From: Frankia nepalensis | Lineage (GTDB): Bacteria; Actinomycetota; Actinomycetes; Frankiales; Frankiaceae | Direction: 5' to 3' | Assembly: GCF_016786325.1 (NCBI RefSeq) | Contig: NZ_JADWYU010000098.1 | Coordinates: 40,494-104,493 of the forward strand | Length of the DNA: 64,000 nt | Part shown: one piece after another, positions 32,953 through 41,601 of the stretch | Position numbering within the stretch: the first letter of the stretch is position 1 | Layout: every line of letters begins with the position of its first letter | Program-made: the position numbers and the translations under genes | The notes under the pieces: model-generated | What the model was told of the DNA's origin: nothing | Seen by the model: the letters and a program-made list of their open reading frames with translations, nothing else | The model's database searches: none

Positions 32953-33450
32953 TCAGCTCACGGGCGCGGCGCGCTCGTTGGCGGCGCGTTCATTGGCGGC
33001 GCGCTCGTAGGCGCGCAGGGTGTCGACGACCAGGCTGCGTTCGGCCGGGGTCAGCGGCCCGAGGGCCGCGCGCCAGGCGGCGGCGCCCGGGCCGAGCCAG
33101 CCCTCGATCGCCGGGCGGCCGGCGTCGGTGATGCTCACGATCCGGCGCCGGCGGTCGTCGGGATCCTCGCGGCGCTCCACGACCCCGCCCCGGCTGAGGT
33201 CGGCGACCATGAGGCTGACCGTCGTCGGCGCCACCTCGAGCCGCGCGGCCAGGGCGTTGACGGTCATGGGCCCGTCGAACAGCAGGTAGGAGAGCAGCGA
33301 CAGGTGCCGCGGGCCGAGGGCGAGCCCGGCGAGCTCGGCCGGCGGCGGCGTCCGCTTCGCCCGGCCGACCAGTTGCGGCATCAGCAGCAACAGCGCGCGG
33401 ACGGCCTCGTCCACGTCGAGTTCGTTCCCGCGCTCGGGTCGGGTTGACAT
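32953..33450 (-). CDS. MarR family transcriptional regulator
   Basis: From ATG 33450 (GGAGG just upstream) the protein has 165 residues. The winged helix is clear: LSLLSYLLFDGPMTVNALAARLEVAPTTVSLMVADLSRGGVVERREDPDDRRRRIVSIT. The C-terminus ends in a repeated heptad (ANERAANERAA) encoded by direct repeats. It is divergent from the NmrA-like gene, and a 37-bp dyad covers its promoter, so it likely represses itself and that gene. Confidence 0.92.
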   Translation of the reverse strand: MSTRPERGNELDVDEAVRALLLLMPQLVGRAKRTPPPAELAGLALGPRHLSLLSYLLFDGPMTVNALAARLEVAPTTVSLMVADLSRGGVVERREDPDDRRRRIVSITDAGRPAIEGWLGPGAAAWRAALGPLTPAERSLVVDTLRAYERAANERAANERAAPVS

Positions 33451-33468
33451 CGCCCTCCTCGCCGTATT

Positions 33469-33505
33469 TAGCTTTGCCCGCAAAATAGTTTTGCCAGCAA
33501 AGCTA
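33469..33505. promoter_or_regulatory. 37-bp nested dyad, MarR operator
   Basis: The outer arms TAGCTTTGC and GCAAAGCTA are perfect, and inner arms GCAAAA and TTTTGC are also perfect, sharing one centre at 33487. It is AT-rich against a GC-rich background and sits between divergent MarR and NmrA-like genes. Confidence 0.82.
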
Positions 33506-33544
33506 TGAGGCCACGCTCCTCGTCCACCTCACCATGGGAGTGTC

Positions 33545-34393
33545 ATGACCATTCTCGTCACCGGCGCGCGGGGGAACATCGGGTCGCGCCTGGTCGCCGC
33601 GCTGGCCGAGGCCGGCCATCCGGTCCGCGGCTCGGCCCGCGACGCCACGACGCTGCGGCTGCCCGCCGGCGCCGAGCCGGCCGAACTCGACCTCACCGAC
33701 CCGGGGCCGGCCGCCGCGGACGCGCTGCGCGGCGTCGACGCGGTCTTCCTCTACCCGGTCATCGGTTCCGTCGACGCGTTCCTGGAGGCGGCCGTGGCGG
33801 CGGGCGTGCGCTACCTGGTGCTGCTGTCCTCACCCTCGGCCTACGAGGCCGGGGAGTTCGACCGCCCCATCGGGCTCGTCCACCGCGCGGTCGAACGGGC
33901 GGTGGCCGGCTCCGGCCTCAAGCACACCGTGCTCTACCCGAGCTGGCTCGCGACCAACGCGGGGCGGGACTGGGCCGACCAGATCCGCGCCAGTAGGCGG
34001 GTCGCGATGGCCTTCGGGGACGCCTCCGTCACGCCGGTCCATCCCGACGACATCGCGCGGGTCGCCGCCGACCTGCTCACCCGCGACACCCACCGCGCCC
34101 GGATGCAGATCCTCACCGGACCGCGGCCACTGCGGCTGCGGGACGCGGTCGCGACCATCGGGGATGTGCTCGGCGTCGAGCTGCCCGTCGACGACCTGAC
34201 GCGCGACGAGGCGCTCGAGCGCGATCAGGGCAGGATGCCGCGCCCGATCCTGGAAACCCTGCTCGACGTGGCCGCGGCGAGCGTCGGCCAGACCGCCCCG
34301 GTCACCAACGCGGTCGAACGCGTCACCGGTCGCCCCGCCCAGCCGTTCCGCTCCTGGGTCGAGGCCCACCGGGCCGACTTCCAGCCCGGCTGA
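33545..34393 (+). CDS. NAD(P)H-binding NmrA/atypical SDR-like protein
   Basis: The 282-residue protein opens ILVTGARGNIGSRLVAALAEAGHPVRGSARD, a Rossmann dinucleotide site of the GxxGxxG type. It continues as an atypical SDR (AVFLYPVIGSVDAFLEAAVAAGVRYLVLLSS, LKHTVLYPSWLATN). The classical YxxxK is absent. Related proteins are quinone oxidoreductases or redox-sensing regulators. GGGAG is placed close to ATG 33545. The MarR protein on the opposite strand probably represses it; such pairs often respond to quinones or electrophiles, which is an inference here. Confidence 0.88.
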   Translation: MTILVTGARGNIGSRLVAALAEAGHPVRGSARDATTLRLPAGAEPAELDLTDPGPAAADALRGVDAVFLYPVIGSVDAFLEAAVAAGVRYLVLLSSPSAYEAGEFDRPIGLVHRAVERAVAGSGLKHTVLYPSWLATNAGRDWADQIRASRRVAMAFGDASVTPVHPDDIARVAADLLTRDTHRARMQILTGPRPLRLRDAVATIGDVLGVELPVDDLTRDEALERDQGRMPRPILETLLDVAAASVGQTAPVTNAVERVTGRPAQPFRSWVEAHRADFQPG

Positions 34394-34744
34394 CGGCCCA
34401 CGGCTCCCCTCCCGGCTTCCCTGACCGGCCCGCGGATTCCCTGACGACGCCTCCGTGTCTCCCGGCGGTCTCCCGGCGGCGACGCGCCCGGCGGTCTTTC
34501 CGGACACCGGCGACCGCCGGCCGACTCGGCGCCAGGGAATCCGCGACGGGCGGTGTCCGCGACGGAAGGAACCTCTATATCGACATCAACCTTGACATAG
34601 GGCACTCTGGGGAGGCGACCGGTCGAGGCCCGCGACGGCCGCGGCTGCTCATTGGCGGCGCCCGGTGGCGCCGGCGAGCAGCCGGACGATCTACGTCATC
34701 CCGGCGCCCCTGACCGGCCAGACCGACTAGGCGGGAGACGCGTC
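34394..34744. other. Intergenic region carrying regulon operator copy 1
   Basis: No gene is seen in these 351 bp. The notable content is the 19-bp core TCGACATCAACCTTGACAT at 34580-34598, an AT-richer patch about 147 bp before the TetR start. The same core recurs at three other sites up to 38.7 kb. Confidence 0.7.
34580..34598 (+). promoter_or_regulatory. Regulon operator, copy 1 (TCGACRTCRAYNTYGAYAT core)
   Basis: TCGACATCAACCTTGACAT differs from copy 4 at only one position. It lies upstream of the TetR gene at 34745, consistent with autoregulation by that protein. Confidence 0.65.
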
Positions 34745-35452
34745 ATGGAAACCCGAGCCCAGCTCGCGCGGACGGCGATCGTCGTCGACCTGCCCACGGG
34801 CCTCCATCGCGCGGGCGAGCCGCTCTCGTCGACGCGCCAGCGGACCCGGGAACGGCTCCTCACGGCGGCCAGGGTCGTCTTCGAGCGCGACGGATTCGAC
34901 AACTCGCGGGTCACCGACATCTCGCGCCTGAGCGGCCTGGCCCACGGCGGGTTCTACCGCTACTTCGAGTCCAAGGAGGCGGCCTTCGTGGAGCTCGCGA
35001 CCGCCGCCCACGAACGGCTGGGAACTCCGCTCGACGGGGTGAGTTTCGAACCCGACTCGCTCGACGAGCTGCCGGAACGCCTGCGGGCGAGCATCCGCCG
35101 GTATCTGGCGGCCTACGGGGCGGAGGCGCGGATTCTCGGCCTCGTCGGCGAGGTCAGGCGCCAGGACGACCAACTGCTGGCTCTGCGGTCCGCCTGCCAG
35201 CGCCCTGACATCGCCCGGCACGTCGAACCGGTCCGCCAGTCGCAGCGTCTCGAACTGCTGGAGCCCAGGGTCAACCCGGAGGCCCTGCTGTTCGCGGTCG
35301 TCGGCATGGTGGAGAGGTTCGCCGAGCAGTGGCTGGTGCGGGCCGCCGTCGCCTGCGACCTGGAGACCGCGGCGACCCAGCTGGCCCGGCTGTGCCTCCA
35401 GGCCATGCGGCCGGCGTGGCGCTGCCCGCCGGCCGCGGCGGCCTGGGCGTAG
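34745..35452 (+). CDS. TetR family regulator, probable master of the adjacent degradative regulon
   Basis: The 235-residue protein has a 30-residue N-terminal extension followed by the HTH RERLLTAARVVFERDGFDNSRVTDISRLSGLAHGGFYRYFESKEAAF. A longer helical C-domain includes ALLFAVVGMVERFAEQWL. The start is ATG 34745; the ribosome site is weak (GGGAGACG). The operator core 147 bp upstream recurs between the amidohydrolase and phosphotransferase genes and before the CaiB gene. This protein is therefore the best candidate to control them. The ligand may be a CoA thioester, as for many regulators of such genes, but that is inference. Confidence 0.9.
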   Translation: METRAQLARTAIVVDLPTGLHRAGEPLSSTRQRTRERLLTAARVVFERDGFDNSRVTDISRLSGLAHGGFYRYFESKEAAFVELATAAHERLGTPLDGVSFEPDSLDELPERLRASIRRYLAAYGAEARILGLVGEVRRQDDQLLALRSACQRPDIARHVEPVRQSQRLELLEPRVNPEALLFAVVGMVERFAEQWLVRAAVACDLETAATQLARLCLQAMRPAWRCPPAAAAWA

Positions 35453-35689
35453 CCAGGGCCCGGCCGCGCGACGTCGGCCGCGGGCGCGCGAGCGTCCGAG
35501 GCGGCGCGGCCAGAGCGGCTACCGCCCGGCCTGGCTCCGTGCCCGCGGCGCGCCTACCGGCGCATGCCGCCTGGTCCACGGTCGCACCATGCGAACGCCT
35601 CCGCGGGAACGGATGCCGTCGACCCGTCATGAGCAGACCGTCGCCCCTGGCAAGGTGTCTGGCGCTGTCCCGCGGGGAAGCTCTGGACG

Positions 35690-36871
35690 CTATTTCGACG
35701 GGAGGCCCAGGACCTCGAGGGCGTTCTCGCGGGAGATGCGCGCCACCGCGTCGTCACTCAGGCCGCCCAGGGACTCCGTGACGAAGTCGCGCGGCTCGAC
35801 GACCCCCTCGGCGTGCGGCCAGTCGGACCCGAGCAGCAGCCGCTCGACGGGGACGTCGTCGAGCAGGTCGGAGAGCTGGTCCTCCCAGAACGGTGTGATC
35901 CAGACGTGCTCGTTGAAGGAGTCGCGCGGGCTCTCGCTGAAGTAGCCGGGGTTGCGGTTGGCGGCGTCGTCGAGGCGGTGCAGCAGGTCGGGGACCCAGC
36001 CCGCGCCGTTCTCGACGCTGGCCATCCGCAGCCCCGGGAATCGCTCGAACAGCAGCCCACACACCGCGGCGCCGTAGAAGTCGGCCACCGCGCGGCCCTT
36101 CGTCAGCACCCCGCGCAACGGGGAACGCAACACCGACGACTCCCGCGCCCCCGGTTCCCACATCTGCACGATCGCGTCATAGCCGTCGTTGCCGGCATGG
36201 GTCGCCACCACGATCCCGGCCTCCTCGGCCAGGCCCCAGAAAGCGTCGTAGTCGGGGTCGAACGGCGAACGGTAGCCGCCCGGCGCGGGCACCGGCGCGT
36301 TGCGGACGTTCACGACGAGCGCGCCCTCGTCGAGCACCGTTCGCAGCTCCACGACCGCGGCGATCGGATCCAGCAGTGGAACGTAGGGCACCGCGTAGAG
36401 CCGGTCCTGGTAGTCATAGCCCCAGTCCTCCGCGAGCCAGCGGTTGAAGCCGTGGAAGACCTGGGCACACGCCGCCGGGTCGTCCTTGAGCGCGTCCTCC
36501 AGGCCGACGCCGAGCGTCGGGAACAGCAGGGTTGCGGACACCCCCTGCCGGTCCAGCGCCGCCAGCCTCGCCTCACGGTCCCGGTACTCCGGGGAGATCG
36601 GCTCGAGCTCGCCGAACGCCTCCCGAATGCTCTTCTGCTCGGGGTTGCCCCGGTACCAGGAGTACAACGCCCCCGGCTTGGCCACCGGATCGAACGTCGG
36701 ATTGGCGATGTAGTTGTTCACCACGCCGCCCACGACCAGCCGCCGCCGGCCGTCGATCTCGGCCCACCGCGCCCCTCGGGAGCCCAGCGCCCGCGGCTGG
36801 TAGCGGGTCAACGCGTCCTCGGCCTCGTAGTAGTGACTGTCGAAGTCGAAGATCCAACGGTCCGGTTCCAC
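35690..36871 (-). CDS. Amidohydrolase family 2 protein (metal-dependent hydrolase)
   Basis: The 393-residue TIM-barrel amidohydrolase begins IFDFDSHYYE, where the usual D-x-H metal motif of family 2 is seen as DSHYYE. It has GIVVATHAGNDGY with the barrel His, SVENGAGWVPDLLHRLDD, and ends LLLGSDWPHAEGVVEP with the conserved GSDWPH Asp and His. Family members are decarboxylases or hydrolases of aromatic and cyclic acids. GTG 36871 follows GAGGGAG. Two copies of the regulon operator lie in the divergent promoter region shared with the phosphotransferase gene. Confidence 0.9.
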   Translation of the reverse strand: MEPDRWIFDFDSHYYEAEDALTRYQPRALGSRGARWAEIDGRRRLVVGGVVNNYIANPTFDPVAKPGALYSWYRGNPEQKSIREAFGELEPISPEYRDREARLAALDRQGVSATLLFPTLGVGLEDALKDDPAACAQVFHGFNRWLAEDWGYDYQDRLYAVPYVPLLDPIAAVVELRTVLDEGALVVNVRNAPVPAPGGYRSPFDPDYDAFWGLAEEAGIVVATHAGNDGYDAIVQMWEPGARESSVLRSPLRGVLTKGRAVADFYGAAVCGLLFERFPGLRMASVENGAGWVPDLLHRLDDAANRNPGYFSESPRDSFNEHVWITPFWEDQLSDLLDDVPVERLLLGSDWPHAEGVVEPRDFVTESLGGLSDDAVARISRENALEVLGLPSK

Positions 36872-37075
36872 TTCACCGCTCCCTCAGCTAGGAATCCGGC
36901 CGGGCATCGACGATGCCTCGCGCCATCGACGGGCCGGCAGGTTCGACGATCACCGTGGCGATCGGGTCTGCCTGCCGCGGGGCGAGCCGCTCGGCCCCAG
37001 GCCGCCCTCCGCGCACAGCCGGACCAGGGATGCTCGTCGGCCGGCCAGCCTCCGCCAGGTTCGCGCATGTCAAGT

Positions 37076-37094
37076 TCGACGTCAACTTCGACAT
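37076..37094 (+). promoter_or_regulatory. Regulon operator, copy 2
   Basis: TCGACGTCAACTTCGACAT fits the shared 19-bp core. It is preceded by GTCAAGT, so that GTCAA-N-TTCGAC occurs twice in tandem with a 12-bp period (37070-37093). It lies about 205 bp upstream of the amidohydrolase start. Confidence 0.65.
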
Positions 37095-37163
37095 CGAGTC
37101 ACGAGCGGGATCCGGCGTCCAGCGCGCCCCTCCTCCGGCCCGCCCGTCCTTCCGGTCCGGCGG

Positions 37164-37195
37164 ATACCTCGACATCGATGTCGACATCGAGGTAT
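37164..37195 (+). promoter_or_regulatory. Regulon operator, copy 3, with palindromic flanks
   Basis: The core TCGACATCGATGTCGACAT (37169-37187) is framed by perfect 9-bp arms ATACCTCGA and TCGAGGTAT, making the whole a 32-bp dyad. It lies about 250 bp before the phosphotransferase start. Confidence 0.68.
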
Positions 37196-37447
37196 TACCT
37201 AGGTCGGGTGAGGTCCTGCCTCGGGCTTCTCCGCCGCCGACCGGCCCCGTCGGCGGCGCCGCCCGACGGCGGGGCCCGCTCGGCCCCGCCGCCCTCGACC
37301 GCCGTCCGCCTCGACCGGCCGTCCAGCCCGACCGGCCCGACCCACGGCCCGGGATCGCGGGCGGCACCCGCGCCGGGGCGCGCGACGAGACCAGGGGCGT
37401 GGCCGGATCCCCGCGCTCACCGGCGCCGCATGCGGAGAGGAACCCCG

Positions 37448-38545
37448 ATGTCGACTCCTGTTGACGACCATCCGAGCCACGGCGGCATCGTCGACGACCC
37501 GGCCGAGATCACCACCGACTGGCTGACCGGCGTGCTGCGCGCCGGGGGCGTCGACGGGACCGTCACCGCGCTGCGGCACGAGCGCATCGGCACGGGCCAG
37601 GTCGGCGCGAACTACCGGCTCCATCTCGACCACACCGGCGCGGCGCCGCGCACCCTCGTCGTCAAGCTCGCCGCCGGCGACGAGGACAGCCGCCGCCGGG
37701 TGGGGCCCGGCTACCGCGCCGAGGTCGGCTTCTACACCACCTTCGCCCACCAGACCAGGGTGCGGGTGCCGCGCTGCTGGCATGGAGCGATCTCGCGGGA
37801 CCGGACCAGGTTCACCCTGGTCCTCGAGGACGCCCACCCGGCGCGGCCGGGAAGCCAGCTGGCCGGGTGCGAGGTGGCGTCCGCGCTGGACGCCGTGCGC
37901 AACCTCGCCGGCCTGCACGCCGCCTTCTGGAACAGCGAACACCTGCTCACCGGGACCCGCTGGATGCGCCGCGTCGACGAGGCCGGCGCCGCGTTCCTCG
38001 GCGCGACCCAGGTCGACGCGACCGCGCGGTTCGTCCGGCTCTTCGGGGACGCGCTGGATCCCGAGGACGCGGACACGATGACCCGCGCCGCCGACCTGAC
38101 CGCGCGCTGGCTCGCGGCCGAAGGCTCCCCCTTCTCCCTGCTGCACGGCGACTACCGGCTGGACAACCTCCTGTTCCCGCCCGACGGCGCCGAGGGCGTG
38201 GTGGCCGTCGACTGGCAGACGCTGGCCGTCGGCCTGCCGGCCCGCGACCTGGCGTACTTCGTCAGCACCGCGCTGTCCGGGCCCAGCCGCCGCGCCCACG
38301 AGCAGGCCCTCATCCGGGCCTACCACGAGCGCCTGACCGACCTCGGCGTCTCGGGCTACCCGCTCGCCGACTGCGTCGCGGACTACCGGCGCGGGCTGCC
38401 GCAGGGCCCGATGATCATTTCCATCGGCGCCGTCTTCGCGACGGCGCGGCGCACCGCCGCCTCGGACGAGATGTTCCTGTCCATGACCCGGAACGCCTGC
38501 GCCGCCATCCGTGACGCGGACGCCCTGGCCGCGGTCGCCCGGTAG
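37448..38545 (+). CDS. Phosphotransferase-fold protein (APH/ACAD10-like)
   Basis: The 365-residue protein has the kinase N-lobe (GTGQVGANYRLHLDHTG, TLVVKLAAGDEDSR with the Lys) and the catalytic-loop LLHGDYRLDNLLF. VVAVDWQTLAVGLPARDLAYF supplies the metal Asp. It belongs to the APH branch seen near acyl-CoA enzymes, where some members phosphorylate hydroxyacyl-CoA substrates. That would suit its place beside CaiB and amidohydrolase genes, but is inferred. ATG 37448 follows GGAGAGGAA. The Arg/Pro-rich sequence upstream in the same frame is not coding. Confidence 0.88.
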   Translation: MSTPVDDHPSHGGIVDDPAEITTDWLTGVLRAGGVDGTVTALRHERIGTGQVGANYRLHLDHTGAAPRTLVVKLAAGDEDSRRRVGPGYRAEVGFYTTFAHQTRVRVPRCWHGAISRDRTRFTLVLEDAHPARPGSQLAGCEVASALDAVRNLAGLHAAFWNSEHLLTGTRWMRRVDEAGAAFLGATQVDATARFVRLFGDALDPEDADTMTRAADLTARWLAAEGSPFSLLHGDYRLDNLLFPPDGAEGVVAVDWQTLAVGLPARDLAYFVSTALSGPSRRAHEQALIRAYHERLTDLGVSGYPLADCVADYRRGLPQGPMIISIGAVFATARRTAASDEMFLSMTRNACAAIRDADALAAVAR

Positions 38546-38679
38546 CAGGCCGCCCCATGCGGGCGACGGCTCCCGGCGGCGCCGGCCCTCGCCGGACCAG
38601 GCCGGACCGGTTCGGTCGGGGTCGGCCGGGTCGGCCGGCCGTTGCCTCGCCAGCGCCCGCCCGATATGGTTCGCGAACG

Positions 38680-38707
38680 CCGATATCGACATCAACCTTG
38701 ATATCGG
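38680..38707 (+). promoter_or_regulatory. Regulon operator, copy 4, with palindromic flanks
   Basis: The core TCGACATCAACCTTGATAT (38686-38704) is framed by perfect 8-bp arms CCGATATC and GATATCGG. It lies 127 bp before the CaiB-type gene and is nearly identical to copy 1. Confidence 0.7.
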
Positions 38708-38834
38708 CTCCGATGTCCCGAGGTCGCGGGACCTGGCCGGCCGCGATCGTCATCGGGGCCGAATCCCGCGGCGCGACCGGCGGCGGCTCGGCCCGCCCGG
38801 CACCGCCATCAGCACGAACCGACCGGAGGACGGC

Positions 38835-40049
38835 ATGACGGCAGTGATGAGGGGCGTCCGCGTCCTCGAGGTCGCGGAGCACACCTTCGTCCCGGCCGCG
38901 GCGGCGCTGCTCGCCGACTGGGGCGCGGAGGTCATCAAGATCGAGCACGTCGAGCGCGGCGACGCCATGCGCGGCCTCGCCTCCACGGGCACCGCCCCCG
39001 TCGGCGGAGGCGTCCACGTCCTGCTGGAGCACTCCAACCGCGGCAAGAAGAGCCTCGCCCTCGACCTGACCAGCGAGCGCGGCCTGGAGATCCTCTACCA
39101 GCTCGCCGGGACCGCCGACATCTTCCTGACCAACAAGCTGCCCAGCGTGCGGGCGAAGCTGAAGATCGACGTCGAGCACATCCGCGCCCACAACCCGAAC
39201 ATCATCTACGCCCGCGGCCTGGGCCAGGGCGAGCGCGGCCCGGACGCCGACCGGGGCTCCTACGACTTCCTCGCCTTCTGGGGACGAGCCGGAATCGCGG
39301 CGGCCATGATGGAGGCCGGCGCCGAGCGCGTCCCGTTCCCGCCCGCCCCCGGGTTCGGCGACTCGATCGGGGCGATGACGATCGCCGGCGGGCTGATGGG
39401 CGCGCTGTTCCACCGCGAGCGCACCGGCCACGCCGCCGTCGTGGACGTCTCCCTGATGGCCGCCGGCATGTGGTCCATGGGCCAGGCCATCGGCCTGTCG
39501 GCCCAGCTCGGCATCCCGTGGGCGCAGCCCCCGGAGGGACGCACCGGCAACCCGCTCGTCAACACCTACCGGACCAGCGACGACCGGTTCCTCAGCTTCT
39601 CCTGCCTCCAGGTCACCCGCTACTGGCCGGAGCTCTGCCAGCTCGTCGGCCGGCCGGAGCTCGTCGACGACCCCCGCTTCGCCGACTTCGCCTCGATCAG
39701 CGCCCACGCCCTCGAGGCGACCGCCGAGCTGCGCACGGTGTTCGCGGGCGCCACGCTCGCCGAGTGGCGCGAGCGGCTCGCGTCGTTCAGCGGCCAGTGG
39801 ACCGCCGTCCAGACCACGCTCGAGACGACGACGGACCCGCAGTCGGTCGCCAACGGCTACGTACAGACCCTCGAGTCCGCGAACGGCACACCCTTCCAGC
39901 TCGTGGCCGCGCCGGTCCAGTTCGACGAGCAGCCGGCGCCGGCGGGCCGCGCCCCCGAGCTGAACGAACACGGCGACGCGATCCTCACCGAGCTCGGCTA
40001 CGACTGGGACACCGTCATCGCGCTCAAGCTCGACGGCGTCGTCGCCTGA
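38835..40049 (+). CDS. CaiB/BaiF (class III) CoA-transferase family protein
   Basis: The 404-residue protein opens GVRVLEVAEHTFVPAAAALLADWGAEVIKIEHVERGD. It has SNRGKKSLALDLTSERG, FLTNKLPSVRAKLKID, and the HRERTGHAAVVDVSLMAAGMW block, all hallmarks of the intertwined family III CoA-transferases. The catalytic Asp lies in the central part. The enzyme would move CoA between an acyl-CoA and a free acid. CGGAGGA precedes ATG 38835. It and the downstream amidohydrolase look like an operon controlled from operator copy 4. Confidence 0.93.
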   Translation: MTAVMRGVRVLEVAEHTFVPAAAALLADWGAEVIKIEHVERGDAMRGLASTGTAPVGGGVHVLLEHSNRGKKSLALDLTSERGLEILYQLAGTADIFLTNKLPSVRAKLKIDVEHIRAHNPNIIYARGLGQGERGPDADRGSYDFLAFWGRAGIAAAMMEAGAERVPFPPAPGFGDSIGAMTIAGGLMGALFHRERTGHAAVVDVSLMAAGMWSMGQAIGLSAQLGIPWAQPPEGRTGNPLVNTYRTSDDRFLSFSCLQVTRYWPELCQLVGRPELVDDPRFADFASISAHALEATAELRTVFAGATLAEWRERLASFSGQWTAVQTTLETTTDPQSVANGYVQTLESANGTPFQLVAAPVQFDEQPAPAGRAPELNEHGDAILTELGYDWDTVIALKLDGVVA

Positions 40050-40194
40050 CCGGCCGCCGCGCGGCGCGGCCCTCGCCGCCCGGCCGGGCCGCCCGCGCCG
40101 GCGGCCGTGCCAGCGCGGGCGCCAGCGCCGGGACCAGCGCCAAGGCCGCCAGGAAGCGATGATTGCGACTGGAAGCAAACGCGAGGAGGGGATT

Positions 40195-41466
40195 GTGAAG
40201 GTCGAGGACCTGATCCTGGTGAGCATCGACGACCACGTCGTCGAGCCGCCCGACATGTTCACCCGGCACGTGCCGGCGAAGTGGCTCGACCAGGCCCCGA
40301 AGGTGGTCACCACCGAGGAGGGCTTCCAGGCCTGGGAGTTCAAGGGGAACCGCACCGGGACGCTGTCGCTGAACGCGGTCGTGTCCTGGCCGCCGGAGGA
40401 GTGGGGGCTCGACCCGGCGGGCTACGCCGAGATGCGGCCCGGCGCGTACGACATCCACGAGCGCATCCGCGACATGAACCGCAACGGGATCTTCGCGTCC
40501 ATGTGCTTCCCGACGTTCCCGGGGTTCAGCGCGGGCAACCTCAACCGTGGGCACGACGACCTGGCCTACATCATGGTCCAGGCGTACAACGACTGGCACA
40601 TCGACGAGTGGGCCGCGGCCTACCCGGGTCGGTTCATCCCGCTCGCCCTGCTGCCGACCTGGGATCCGGCGCTGATGGTCGCCGAGATCCGGCGGGTCTC
40701 GGCCAAGGGCTGCCCGGCGGTGTCGATGCCGGAGCTGCCGCACATCGAGGGCCTTCCGAGCTACCACGACCTCAGCCACTGGGGCCCGGTGTTCGAGGCG
40801 CTGGCCGACACCGGCACCGTGATGTGCCTGCACATCGGCCAGGGCTTCGGCGCCCTCAAGCAGCCGCAGGACGCGCCCATCGACAACTTCATCATCCTGG
40901 CGACGCAGGTGTCGACGCTGGCCGCCCAGGACCTGCTGTGGGGCCCGGCGATGCGGAACTACCCCGCTCTCAAGATCGCCTGGTCGGAGGCCGGCATCGG
41001 CTGGATCCCCTTCTACCTCAGCCGCTGCGACCGGCACTACACCAACCAGCGCTGGCTGCGGCGCGACTTCGGCGGGAAGCTGCCCAGCGAGGTCTTCCGC
41101 GACCACTCGCTCGCCTGCTACGTCACCGACCCCGTCGCGCTCAAGGTCCGCCACGACATCGGCGTCGACATCATCGCCTGGGAGTGCGACTACCCGCACT
41201 CGGACTCCATCTGGCCCGACGCCCCGGAGCAGGTCATGCGGGAGATGACCGACGCGGGCGCGAGCGACGACGACATCAACAAGATCACCTGGCAGAACTC
41301 CTGCCGCTTCTTCGACTGGGACCCGTTCCGCGGGCTGCCGCTGGACCAGGTCACCGTCGGCGCCCTGCGGGCGAAGGCCAGCGACGTCGACACCACCGTC
41401 CGGTCGCGCAAGGAGTGGGCAGCGCTCAACGCCGCCCGCACCGCCGGGGCCGCCGCCGGGAGCTAG
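40195..41466 (+). CDS. Amidohydrolase family 2 protein
   Basis: From GTG 40195 (AGGAGG five bases before it) the protein has 423 residues. It begins LILVSIDDHVVEPPDMFTRHVP, with DDH as the metal motif. It has SMCFPTFPGFSAG, GTVMCLHIGQGFG with a barrel His, LKIAWSEAGIGWIPFYLSRCD, and IIAWECDYPHSDSIWP with the late Asp and His. It is a paralogue, not a copy, of the amidohydrolase at 35690. Members hydrolyse or decarboxylate cyclic or aromatic acids. It lies 145 bp after the CaiB-type gene on the same strand. Confidence 0.9.
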   Translation: MKVEDLILVSIDDHVVEPPDMFTRHVPAKWLDQAPKVVTTEEGFQAWEFKGNRTGTLSLNAVVSWPPEEWGLDPAGYAEMRPGAYDIHERIRDMNRNGIFASMCFPTFPGFSAGNLNRGHDDLAYIMVQAYNDWHIDEWAAAYPGRFIPLALLPTWDPALMVAEIRRVSAKGCPAVSMPELPHIEGLPSYHDLSHWGPVFEALADTGTVMCLHIGQGFGALKQPQDAPIDNFIILATQVSTLAAQDLLWGPAMRNYPALKIAWSEAGIGWIPFYLSRCDRHYTNQRWLRRDFGGKLPSEVFRDHSLACYVTDPVALKVRHDIGVDIIAWECDYPHSDSIWPDAPEQVMREMTDAGASDDDINKITWQNSCRFFDWDPFRGLPLDQVTVGALRAKASDVDTTVRSRKEWAALNAARTAGAAAGS

Positions 41467-41601
41467 CGACACCTCGGCGAGCGTTCGCCCCGCCGGCCGC
41501 GCCCGTGGAACCAGGATCAGTCGGACGGTGGCGCGCCGCCGGTGACGCGAAACGTCTGGCCGATCTCTCGGCTGTCGTTCTGGTGTCGACCTCGGTGCCG
41601 G

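Larger units (their letters stand above)
36872..37447. other. Divergent control region with two operator copies
   Basis: These 576 bp between the amidohydrolase and phosphotransferase starts contain no convincing gene. They hold two operator-like sites (37076-37094 and 37169-37187) about 93 bp apart, one closer to each gene. The surrounding sequence is otherwise uniformly GC-rich. Confidence 0.7.

Noticed and set aside
35813-37447. Long N-terminal extension of the phosphotransferase frame
   Set aside because: The extension is antisense to the amidohydrolase and crosses the operator region; ATG 37448 has a good ribosome site.
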